Origin: Synchiropus splendidus
Lineage: Eukaryota; Chordata; Actinopteri; Syngnathiformes; Callionymidae
Assembly: GCF_027744825.2 (NCBI RefSeq)
Contig: NC_071348.1
Coordinates: 18,385,563-18,449,562 of the forward strand
DNA: 64,000 nucleotides
Direction: 5' to 3'
Numbering within the stretch: position 1 is the stretch's first letter; each line of letters opens with the position of its first letter. Shown piece by piece: positions 52,261-63,157 of the stretch. A program made the translations under genes and the position numbers. The notes under the pieces are model-generated. The model was given only the letters and a program-made list of their open reading frames with translations, was not told where the DNA came from and did not search any database.

Positions 52261-53574
52261 AATGTTGATAACTTTCGAAAAGCACATCAGACAGCTTAGA
52301 TTTGTTGTGCAACTACTAGAAAGACCCTTTCTGCAATAGTGGCAGGTTAAAATTTCATGTTCTGAAGCTTCCCTCCAAAGTTATGGCACAATGCAGAAAA
52401 CGCGTTTACAGCCTGAGATAAGGTGGGTTCCGGAACGCCAAACATAAAAATGTTGATAACTTTGGAAAAACACTTCAGACAGCTTAGATTTGATGTGCAA
52501 CTGCTGGAAAGAGCCTTTCTGCTATAGTGGAAGTTGAAAATTTCATGTTCTGAAGCTTCCCTGCAAAGTTATGGCACATTGCAGAAAACGCGTTTACAGC
52601 CTGAGATAAGGCGGGTTCCGGAACGCCAAACATAAAAATGTTGAAAACCTTCGAAAAACACTTCAGACAGCTTAGATTTGATGTGCAAGTACGAGAAAGA
52701 CCCTTTCTGCTATAGTGGGAGGTGAAAATTTCATGTTCTGAAGCTTCCCTGCAAAGTTATTGCACAATGCGTAAAACGCGTTTTCAGCCTGAGATAAGGA
52801 CGATTCCGGAACGCCAAACATAAAAATGTTGATAACTTTGGAAAAACACATCAGACAGCTTAGATTTGATGTGCAACTACTAGAAAGACCCTTTCTGCTA
52901 TATTGGGAGGTGAAAATTTCATGTTCTGAAACTTCCCTGCAAAGTTGTGGGACAATGCAGAAAATGATTTTTCATCCAGTTAGAAGGTCGATTCCGGAAC
53001 GCCAAACATAAAAATGTTGATAACTTTCGAAAAACACTTCAGACAGCTTAGATTTGATGTGCAACTACTAGAAATACCCTTTCTGCTCTAGTGGGACGTG
53101 AAAATTTCATGTTCTAAAGCTTCCCTGCAAAGTTATGGCACAATGCAGAAAACGCGTTTTCAGCCTGAGAAAAGGTGGGTTCCACAACGCCAAACATAAA
53201 AATGTTGATAACTTTGGAAATACACTTCAGACAGCTTAGATTTGATGCGCAACTACTAAAAAGACCGTTTCTGCTATATTGTTACGTCAGAATTTCATGT
53301 TCTGAAGCTTCCCTGCAAAGTTATGGGACAATGCAGAAAACGATTTTTCATCCTGAGATAAGGTCGATTCCGGAACGCCAAACATAAAAATGTTGATAAC
53401 TTTCGAAAAACACTTCAGACAGCTTAGATTTGTGGTGCAACTACTAGAAATACCCTTTCTGCTGAAGTGGGAGGTGAAAATTTCATGTTCTAAAGCTTCC
53501 CTGCAAAGTTATGGCACAATGCCGAAAACGCGTTTTCAGCCTGAGATAAGGTCGATTCCGGAACGCCAAACATA

Positions 53575-56500
53575 AAAATTTTGATAACTCAGGAAAAACT
53601 CTACAGACAGCTTAGATTTGATGTGCAACTACTAGAAATACCCTTTCTGCTGAAGTGGGAGGTGAAAATTTCATGTTCTAAAGCTTCCCTGCAATGTTAT
53701 GGCACAATGCAGAAAACGCGTTTTAAGCCTGAGATAAGGTCGATTCCGGAACGCCAAACATAAAAATGTTGATAACTCAGGAAAAACTCTACAGACAGCT
53801 TAGATTTGATGTGCAACTACCAGAAAGACCCTTTCTGCTATAGTGGGAGGTGAAAATTTCATGTTCTGAAGCTTTATGCTAAGTTATGACACAATGCGTA
53901 AAACGCGTTTTCAGCCTGAGATAAGGTCGATTCCGGAACGCCAAACATGAAAATGTTGACAACTTTGGAAAAACACTTCAGACAGCTTAGATTTCACGTG
54001 CAACTACTAGAAAGACCCTTTCTGCCATTGTGGGAGGTGAAAATTTCATGTTCTGAAGCTTCACGGCAAAGTTATGGCACCATGCGTAAAACGCGTTTAC
54101 AGCCTGAGATAAGGTCGATTCCGGAATGCCAAACATAAAACTGTTGATAATTTTGGAAAAACACTTCAGACAGCTTAGATTTGATGTGCAACTACTAGAA
54201 AGACCCTTTCTGCCATTGTGGGAGGTGAAAAATTAATGTTCTGAAGCTTCCCTGCAAAGTTATGGCACAATGCGTAAAAAGCGTTTTCAGCCTGAGATAA
54301 GGTCGATTCCGGAACGCCAAACATAAAAATGTAGATAACTTTGGAAAAACATTTCAGACAGCTTAGATTTGATGTGCAACTACAAGACAGACCCTTTCTG
54401 CAATAGTGGGAGGTTAGAATTTCATATTTTGAAGTTTCCTGCAAAGTTATGGCACAATGCAGAAAACGCGTTTTCAGCCCGAGATAAGGTCGTTTCCGAA
54501 ACGCCAATCTAAAAAATGTTGATAGCTTTGGAAAAACACTTCAGACAGCTTAGATTTGATGTGCAACTACTAGAAAGACCCTATCTGCTATAGTGGGAGG
54601 TGAACATTTCATGTTCTGAAGCTTCCCTGAGAAGTTATGGCACAATGCAGAAAACGCGTTTTCAGCCTGAGATAAGGTGGTTTCCAAAACGCCAAACGTA
54701 AAAATGTTGATTACTTTGGAATAACACTTCTGACAGCTTAGATTTAATGTGCAACTACTAGAAAGACCCTTTCTGCTATAGTGGGAGGTGAAAATTTCAT
54801 GTTCTGAAGCTTTATGCAAATTTAAGGCACAATGCGTAAAACACGTTTTCAGCCTGAGATAAGGTCGATTCCGGAACGCCAAACATTAAAATGTGGATAA
54901 CTTTGGAAAAACACTTCAGACAGCATAAATTTGATGTACAACTACTAGAAAGACCTTTTCTGCTATAGCGCAAGTTTAAAATTTCATGTTCTGAAGCTTC
55001 CCTGCAAAGTTATGGCACAATGCAGAAAACGCGTTTTCAGCCTGAGATAAGGTCGATTCCGGTACGCCAAACATAAAAATGTTGATAACTTTGGAAAAAC
55101 ACTTCAGACTGCTTAGATTTGATGTGCAACTACTAGAAAGACCCTTTCTGATATAGTGGGTATTGAAAATTCGATGTTCTGAAGCTTCCCTCCAAAGTTA
55201 TGGCGTAATGCGTAAAATGCGTTTTCAGTCTGAGATAAGGTCGATTCCGGAACGCCAAACATAAACATGTTCATAATTCTGGAAAAACACTTCAGACAGC
55301 TTAGATTTGATGTGCAACTACTAGAAAGACCATTTCTGCCATTGTGGGAGGTGAAAATTCGATGTTCTGAAGCTTCCCTGCAAAGTTATGCCACAATGCA
55401 GGAAACGCGTTTTCAGCCTGAGATAAGGTCGATTCCGGAACGCCAAACATAAAAATTTTGATAACTCAGGAAAAACTCTACAGACACCTTAGATTTGATG
55501 TGCAACTACTAGAAATACCCTTTCTGCTGAAGTGGGAGGTGAAAATTTCATGTTCTAAAGCTTCCCTGCAATGTTATGGCACAATGCAGAAATCGCGTTT
55601 TAAGCCTGAGATAAGGTCGATTCCGGAACGCCAAACATGAAAATGTTGATAACTCAGGAAAAACTCTACAGACAGCTTAGATTTGATGTGCAACTACCAG
55701 AAAGACCCTTTCTGCTATAGTGGGAGGTGAAAATTTCATGTTCTGAAGCTTTATGCTAAGTTATGGCACAATGCGTAAAACGCGTTTTCAGCCTGAGATA
55801 AGGTCGATTCCGGAATGCCAAACATGAAAATGTTGACAACTTTGGAAAAACACTTCAGACAGCTTAGATTTCATGTGCAACTACTAGAAAGACCCTTTCT
55901 GCCATTGTGGGAGGTGAAAATTTCATGTTCTGAAGCTTCACGGCAAAGTTATGGCACCATGCGTAAAACGCGTTTAGAGCCTGAGATAAGGTCGATTCCG
56001 GAATGCCAAACATAAAACTGTTGATAATTTTGGAAAAACACTTCAGACAGCTTAGATTTGATGTGCAACTACTAGAAAGACCCTTTCTGCCATTGTGGGA
56101 GGTGAAAAATTAATGTTCTGAAGCTTCCCTGCAAAGTTATGGCACAATGCGTAAAAAGCGTTTTCAGCCTGAGATAAGGTCGATTCCGGAACGCCAAACA
56201 TAAAAATGTAGATAACTTTGGAAAAACATTTCAGACAGCTTCGATTTGATGTGCAACTACAAGACAGACCCTTTCTGCAATAGTGGGAGGTTAGAATTTC
56301 ATATTTTGAAGTTTCCTGCAAAGTTATGGCACAATGCAGAAAACGCGTTTTCAGCCCGAGATAAGGTCGTTTCCGAAACGCCAATCTAAAAAATGTTGAT
56401 AGCTTTCGAAAAACACTTCAGACAGCTTAGATTTGATGTGCAACTACTAGAAAGACCCTATCTGCTATAGTGGGAGGTGAACATTTCATGTTCTGAAGCT

Positions 56501-57329
56501 TCCCTGAGAAGTTATGGCACAATGCAGAAAACGCGTTTTCAGCCTGAGATAAGGTGGTTTCCAAAACGCCAAACGTAAAAATGTTGATTACTTTGGAATA
56601 ACACTTCTGACAGCTTAGATTTAATGTGCAACTACTAGAAAGACCCTTTCTGCTATAGTGGGAGGTGAAAATTTCATGTTCTGAAGCTTTATGCAAATTT
56701 AAGGCACAATGCGTAAAACACGTTTTCAGCCTGAGATAAGGTCGATTCCGGAACGCCAAACATTAAAATGTGGATAACTTTGGAAAAACACTTCAGACAG
56801 CATAAATTTGATGTACAACTACAAGAAAGACCTTTTCTGCTATAGCGCAAGTTTAAAATTTCATGTTCTGAAGCTTCCCTGCAAAGTTATGGCACAATGC
56901 AGAAATCGCGTTTTCAGCCTGAGATAAGGTCGATTCCGGTACGCCAAACATAAAAATGTTGATAACTTTGGAAAAACACTTCAGACTGCTTAGATTTGAT
57001 GTGCAACTACTAGAAAAACCCTTTCTGATATAGTGTGTATTGAAAATTCGATGTTCTGAAGCTTCCCTCCAAAGTTATGGCGTAATGCGTAAAGTGCGTT
57101 TTCAGTCTGAGATAAGGTCGATTCCGGAACGCCAAACTTAAACATGTTCATAATTCTGGAAAAACACTTCAGACAGCTTAGATTTGATGTGCAACTACTA
57201 GAAAGACCATTTCTGCCATTGTGGGAGGTGAAAATTCGATGTTCTGAAGCTTCCCTGCAAAGTTATGCCACAATGCAGGAAACGCGTTTTCAGCCTGAGA
57301 GAAGGTCGATTCCGGAACGCCAAACATAA
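53575..57329 (+). repeat. Ten-monomer (1877 bp) tandem duplication
   Basis: Copy A is about 53575-55452 and copy B about 55452-57329, base for base at 1877 bp with few differences. Shared markers in order are AAAATTTTGATAACTCAGG, TTCCCTGCAATG, CTACCAGAAAG, CTTTATGCTAAG, CTTCACGGCAAAG, GGTGAAAAATTAATG, CATATTTTGAAG, CCAATCTAAAAAATG, GGAATAACACTTCTGAC, GCAAATTTAAGGC, the TATAGCGCAAG variant, GGCGTAATGCG and AACATGTTCATAATTC. This is among the most recent duplications in the window, and a collapsed or duplicated assembly should be excluded. Confidence 0.92.
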
Positions 57330-58690
57330 AAATATTGATAACTTTGGAAAAACTCTTTAGACAGCTTAGATTTGATGTGCAACTACTAGAAAGAGCCTTT
57401 CTGCTATAGTGGGAGTTGAAAATTTCATGTTCTGAAGCTTTCCTGCAAAGTTATGGCACAATGCAGGAAACGCGTTTTCAGCCTGAGAGAAGGTTGATTC
57501 CGGAACGCCAAACTTAAAAATGTTGATTACTTTGGAAAAACACTTCAAACAGCTTAGATTTGATGTGCAACTACTAGAAAGACCCTTTCTGCTATAGTGG
57601 GATGTAGAAATTTCATGTTCTGAAGCTTCCCTGCAAAGTTATGGCACAATGCAGAAAACGCGTTTTCAGCCTGAGATAAGGTGGGTACCAGAACGCCAAA
57701 CATAAAAATGTTGATAACTTTGGAAAAACAATTCAAACAGCTTCGATTTGATGTGCAACTACTAGAAAGACCCTTTCTGCTATCGTGGGAGGTGAAAATT
57801 TCATGTTCTGAAGCTTCCCTGCAAAGTTATGTCACAATGCAGAAAACGGGTTTTCAGCCTCACATAAGGTCAATTCCGGAACGCCAAACATAAAAATGTT
57901 AATAACTTCGGAAAAACACTTCAGACAGCTTAGATTTGATGTGCAACTACTAGAAAGACCATTTCTGCCATTGTGGGAGGTGAAAATTCGATGTTCTGAA
58001 GCTTCCCTGCAAAGTTATGCCACAATGCAGGAAACGCGTTTTCAGCCTGAGAGAAGGTCGATTCCGGAACGCCAAACATAAAAATATTGATAACTTTGGA
58101 AAAACTCTTTAGACAGCTTAGATTTGATGTGCAACTACTAGAAAGAGCCTTTCTGCTATAGTGGGAGTTGAAAATTTCATGTTCTGAAGCTTTCCTGCAA
58201 AGTTATGGCACAATGCAGGAAACGCGTTTTCAGCCTGAGAGAAGGTTGATTCCGGAACGCCAAACTTAAAAATGTTGATTACTTTGGAAAAACACTTCAA
58301 ACAGCTTAGATTTGATGTGCAACTACTAGAAAGACCCTTTCTGCTATAGTGGGATGTAGAAATTTCATGTTCTGAAGCTTCCCTGCAAAGTTATGGCACA
58401 ATGCAGGAAACGCGTTTTCAGCCTGAGATAAGGTGGGTACCAGAACGCCAAACATAAAAATGTTGATAACTTTGGAAAAACAATTCAAACAGCTTCGATT
58501 TGATGTGCAACTACTAGAAAGACCCTTTCTGCTATCGTGGGAGGTGAAAATTTCATGTTCTGAAGCTTCCCTGCAAAGTTATGTCACAATGCAGAAAACG
58601 GGTTTTCAGCCTCACATAAGGTCAATTCCGGAACGCCAAACATAAAAATGTTAATAACTTCGGAAAAACACTTCAGACAGCTTAGATTTG
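57160..58690 (+). repeat. Four-monomer (752 bp) tandem duplication
   Basis: Copy 1 is about 57160-57911 and copy 2 about 57912-58663, with similarity running on to about 58690. They share CTGAGAGAAGG, AACTCTTTAGACAGC, GGGATGTAGAAATTTC, GGGTACCAGAACG, CAATTCAAACAGCTTCG and AAACGGGTTTTCAG. The copies differ at very few positions, for example GCAGAAAACG versus GCAGGAAACG near 57652 and 58404. Confidence 0.9.
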
Positions 58691-58865
58691 ATGTGCAAGT
58701 ACTAGAAAGACCCTTTCTGCTATAGTGGGAGGTGAGAATTTCATGTTCTGAAGCTTTCCTGCAAAGTTATGGCACAATGCGTAAAACGCGTTTTCAGCCT
58801 GAGATAAGGTTGATTCCGGAACGCCAAACATAAAAATGTTGATAACTTGGGAAAAACACTTCAAA

Positions 58866-60900
58866 CAGCTTAGATTTGATGTGCAACTACTAGAAAGACC
58901 CTTTCTGATATAGTGGGTGGTAAATATTCGATGATCTGAAGCTTCGCACCAAAGATATGGCACAATGCGTAAAACGCGTTTTCAGCCTGTGATAAGGTCG
59001 ATTCCGGAACGCCAAACATAAAAATGTTCATAATTCTGGAAAAACACTTCAGACAGCTTAGATTTGATGTGCAACTACTAGACAGACCATTTCTGCCATT
59101 GTGGGAGGTGAAAATTCGATGTTCTGAAGCTTCCCTGCAAAGTTATGCGACAATGCAGGAAACGCGTTTTCAGCCTGAGATAAGGTCGATTCCGGAACGC
59201 CAAACATAAAAATGTTGATAACTTTGGAAAAACACTTCGTACTGCTTAGATTTGATGTGCAACTACTAGAAAGACCCTTTCTGCTATAGTGGGAGGTTAA
59301 AAGTTCATGTTCTGAAGCTTCCCTGCAAAGTTATGTCACAATGCAGAAAACGCGTTTTCAGCCTCACATAAGGTCAATTCCGGAACGCCAAACATAAAAA
59401 TGTTCATAACTTCGGAAAAACACTTCAGACAGTTAGGATTTGATGTACAAGTACTAGAAAGACCCTTTCTGCTATAGTGGGAGGTGAAAATATCATGTTC
59501 TGAAGCTTTCCTGCAAAGTTATGGCACAATGCGCAAAACGCGTTTTCAGCCAGAGATAAGGTCGATTCCGGAACGCCAAACATAAAAAGGTTCATAATTC
59601 TGGAAAAACACTTCAGACAGCTTAGATTTGATTTGCAACTACAGAGAGACCCGTTATGCTATAGTGGGAGGTGAAAATGTCATGTTCTGAAGCTTCCCTG
59701 CAAAGTTATGGCACAATTCAGAAAACGCGTTTTCAGCCTGAGAAAAGGTCGATTCAGGAACACCAAACATAAAACTGTTGAAAACTTACGAAAAACACTT
59801 CAGACAGCTTAGATTTGATGTGCAACTACTAGAAAGACCCTTTCTGCTGTAGTGGGAAATGAACATTTCATGATCTGAAGCTTCCCTGCAAAGTTATGGC
59901 ACAATGCAGAAAACGCGTTTTCAGCCTGAGATAAGGTCGATTCAGGAACACCAAACATAAAAATGTTGAAAACTTTCGAAAAACACTTCAGACAGCTTAG
60001 ATTTGATGCGCAACTACGAGAAAGACCCTTTCTGCTATAGTGGGAGGTGAAAATTTCATGTTCTGAAGCTTCGCTGCAAAGTTCTGGCACAATGCGTAAA
60101 ACTCGTTTTCAGCCTGAGATGAGGTTGATTTCAGAACGACAAACATAAAAATGTTGCTAACTTTGGAAAAACACTTCAGACAGCTTAGATTTGATGTGCA
60201 ACTACTAGAAAGACCCTTTCTGATATAGTGGGTGGTAAATATTCGATGATCTGAAGCTTCGCACCAAAGTTATGGCACAATGCGTAAAACGCGTTTTCAG
60301 CCTGTGATAAGGTCGATTCCGGAACGCCAAACAAAAAAATGTTCATAATTCTGGAAAAACACTTCAGACAGCTTAGATTTGATGTGCAACTACTAGACAG
60401 ACCATTTCTGCCATTGTGGGAGGTGAAAATTCGATGTTCTGAAGCTTCCCTGCAAAGTTATGCGACAATGCAGGAAACGCGTTTTCAGCCTGAGATAAGG
60501 TCGATTCCGGAACGCCAAACATAAAAATGTTGATAACTTTGGAAAAACACTTCGTACTGCTTAGATTTGATGTGCAACTACTAGAAAGACCCTTTCTGCT
60601 ATAGTGGGAGGTTAAAAGTTCATGTTCTGAAGCTTCCCTGCAAAGTTATGTCACAATGCAGAAAACGCGTTTTCAGCCTCACATAAGGTCAATTCCGGAA
60701 AGCCAAACATAAAAATGTTCATAACTTCGGAAAAACACTTCAGACAGCTAGGATATGATGTACAAGTACTAGAAAGACCCTTTCTGCTATAGTGGGAGGT
60801 GAAAATATCATGTTCTGAAGCTTTCCTGCAAAGTTATGGCACAATGCGCAAAACGCGTTTTCAGCCAGAGATAAGGTCGATTCCGGAACGCCAAACATAA
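58866..60900 (+). repeat. Seven-monomer (1315 bp) duplication, second copy partial
   Basis: Bases about 58866-59585 match about 60181-60900 at 1315 bp. They share GGTGGTAAATATTCG, TTCGCACCAAAG, CCTGTGATAAGG, TAGACAGACC, TTATGCGACAATG, CTTCGTACTGC, GTTAAAAGTTCATG and AATGCGCAAAACG. The second copy switches at about 60900 to sequence of the 53.4 kb type. Confidence 0.87.
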
Positions 60901-61975
60901 AAATCTTGATAACTTTAGAAAAACACTTCAGACAGCTTAGATTTGTTGTGCAACTACTAGAAATACCCTTTCTGCTGAAGTGGGAGGTGAAAATTTCATG
61001 TTCTAAAGCTTCCCTGCAAAGTTATGGCACAATGCCGAATACGCGTTTTCAGCCTGAGATAAGGTCGATTCCGGAACGCCAAACATAAAAATTTTGATAA
61101 CTCAGGAAAAACTCTACAGACAGCTTAGATTTGATGTGCAAATACTAGAAATACCCTTTCTGCTGAAGTGGGAGGTGAAAATTTCATGTTCTAAAGCTTC
61201 CCTGCAATGTTATGGCACAATGCAGAAAACGCGTTTTAAGCCTGAGATAAGGTCGATTCCGGAACGCCAAACATAAAAATGTTGATAACTCAGGAAAAAC
61301 TCTACAGACAGCTTAGATTTGATGTGCAACTACCAGAAAGACCCTCTCTGCTATAGTGGGAGGTGAAAATTTCATGTTCTGAAGCTTCCTTACAAAGTTA
61401 TGGCACAATGCAGAAAATGCGTTTTCAGCCTGAGATAATGTTGATTCCGGAACGCCAAACGTAAAACTGTTGATAATTTTGGAAAAACACTTCAGACAGC
61501 TTAGATTTGATGTGCAACTACTAGAAAGACCCTTTCTGCCATTGTGGGAGGTGAAAAATTAATGTTCTGAAGCTTCCCTGCAAAGTTATGGCACAATGCG
61601 TAAAAAGCGTTTTCAGCCTGAGATAAGGTCGATTCCGGAACGCCAAACATAAAAATGTAGATAACTTTGGAAAAACATTTCAGACAGCTTAGATTTGATG
61701 TGCAACTACAAGACAGACCCTTTCTGCAATAGTGGGAGGTTAGAATTTCATATTTTGAAGTTTCCTGCAAAGTTATGGCACAATGCAGAAAACGCGTTTT
61801 CAGCCCGAGATAAGGTCGTTTCCGAAACGCCAATCTAAAAAATGTTGATAGCTTTCGAAAAACACTTCAGACAGCTTAGATTTGATGTGCAACTACTAGA
61901 AAGACCCTATCTGCTATAGTGGGAGGTGAACATTTCATGTTCTGAAGCTTCCCTGAGAAGTTATGGCACAATGGA
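60890..61975 (+). repeat. Partial third copy of the 53.4-54.6 kb block
   Basis: This block follows the order of 53380-54650: TTTGTGGTGCAAC-type monomer, AAAATTTTGATAACTCAGG, TTCCCTGCAATG, CTACCAGAAAG, then GGTGAAAAATTAATG, CATATTTTGAAG and CCAATCTAAAAAATG. The offset is 7513 bp at first and 7326 bp later, so one monomer is missing here. Confidence 0.85.
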
Positions 61976-62689
61976 GAAAACGCGTTTTCAGCCTGAGATA
62001 AGATGGGTTCCGGAACGCCAAACATAAAAATGTTGATAACTTTGGAAAAACATTTCAGACAGCTTAGATTTGATGTGCAACTACTAGAAAGACCCTTTCT
62101 GCCATTGTGGGAGGTGAAAATTTGATTTTCTGAAGCTTCCCTGCAAAGTTATGGCACCATGCGTAAAACGCGTTTTCAGGCTGAGATAAGGTCGATTCCG
62201 AAACGCCAAACATAAAAATGTAGATAACTTTGGAAAAACACTTCAGACAGCTTAGATTTGAAGTGCAACGACTAGAAAGACCGTTTCTGCTATTGTGGGA
62301 GGTGAAAATTTCATGTTCTGAAGCTTTATGCAAAGTTATGGCACAATGCAGAAAACACGTCTTCAGCCTGAGATAAGATAGATTCCGGTACGCCAAACAT
62401 AAAAATGTTGATAACTTTGGAAAAACACTTCAGACAGCTGAGATTTGATGTGCAACTACAAGACAGACCCTTTCTGCTATAGTGGGAGGTGAAAATTTCA
62501 TGTTCTGAAGCTTTATGCAAAGTTATGGCACAATGCGTAAAACGCGTTTTCAGCCAGAGATAAGGTGGGTTCCCCAAGGCCAAACATAAAAATGTTGATA
62601 ACTTTGGAAAAACACTTCAGACCGCATAGATTTGATGTGCAACTTCTAGAAAGACCCTTTCTGCTAGAGTGGGAGGTGAAAATTTCATG

Positions 62690-63157
62690 TTCTGAAGCTT
62701 TATGCAAATTTAAGGCACAATGCGTAAAACACGTTTTCAGCCTGAGATAAGGTCGATTCCGGAACGCCAAACATTAAAATGTGGATAACTTTGGAAAAAC
62801 ACTTCAGACAGCATAAATTTGATGTACAACTACTAGAAAGACCTTTTCTGCTATAGCGCAAGTTTAAAATTTCATGTTCTGAAGCTTCCCTGCAAAGTTA
62901 TGGCACAATGCAGAAAACGCGTTTTCAGCCTGAGATAAGGTCGATTCCGGGACGCCAAACATAAAAATGTTGATAACTTTGGAAAAACACTTCAGACTGC
63001 TTAGATTTGATGTGCAACTACTAGAAAGACCCTTTCTGATATAGTGGGTATTGAAAATTCGATGTTCTGAAGCTTCCCTCCAAAGTTATGGCGTAATGCG
63101 TAAAATGCGTTTTCAGTCTGAGATAAGGTCGATTCCGGAACGCCAAACATATACATG
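62690..63157 (+). repeat. Partial copy of the 54.8-55.3 kb block
   Basis: This matches 54802-55269 at a 7888 bp offset, with GCAAATTTAAGGC, TTAAAATGTGGATAAC, CAGCATAAATTTG, the TATAGCGCAAG variant, GGGTATTGAAAATTCG and GGCGTAATGCG. The match ends just after ATGTTCATAATTC. Confidence 0.85.
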
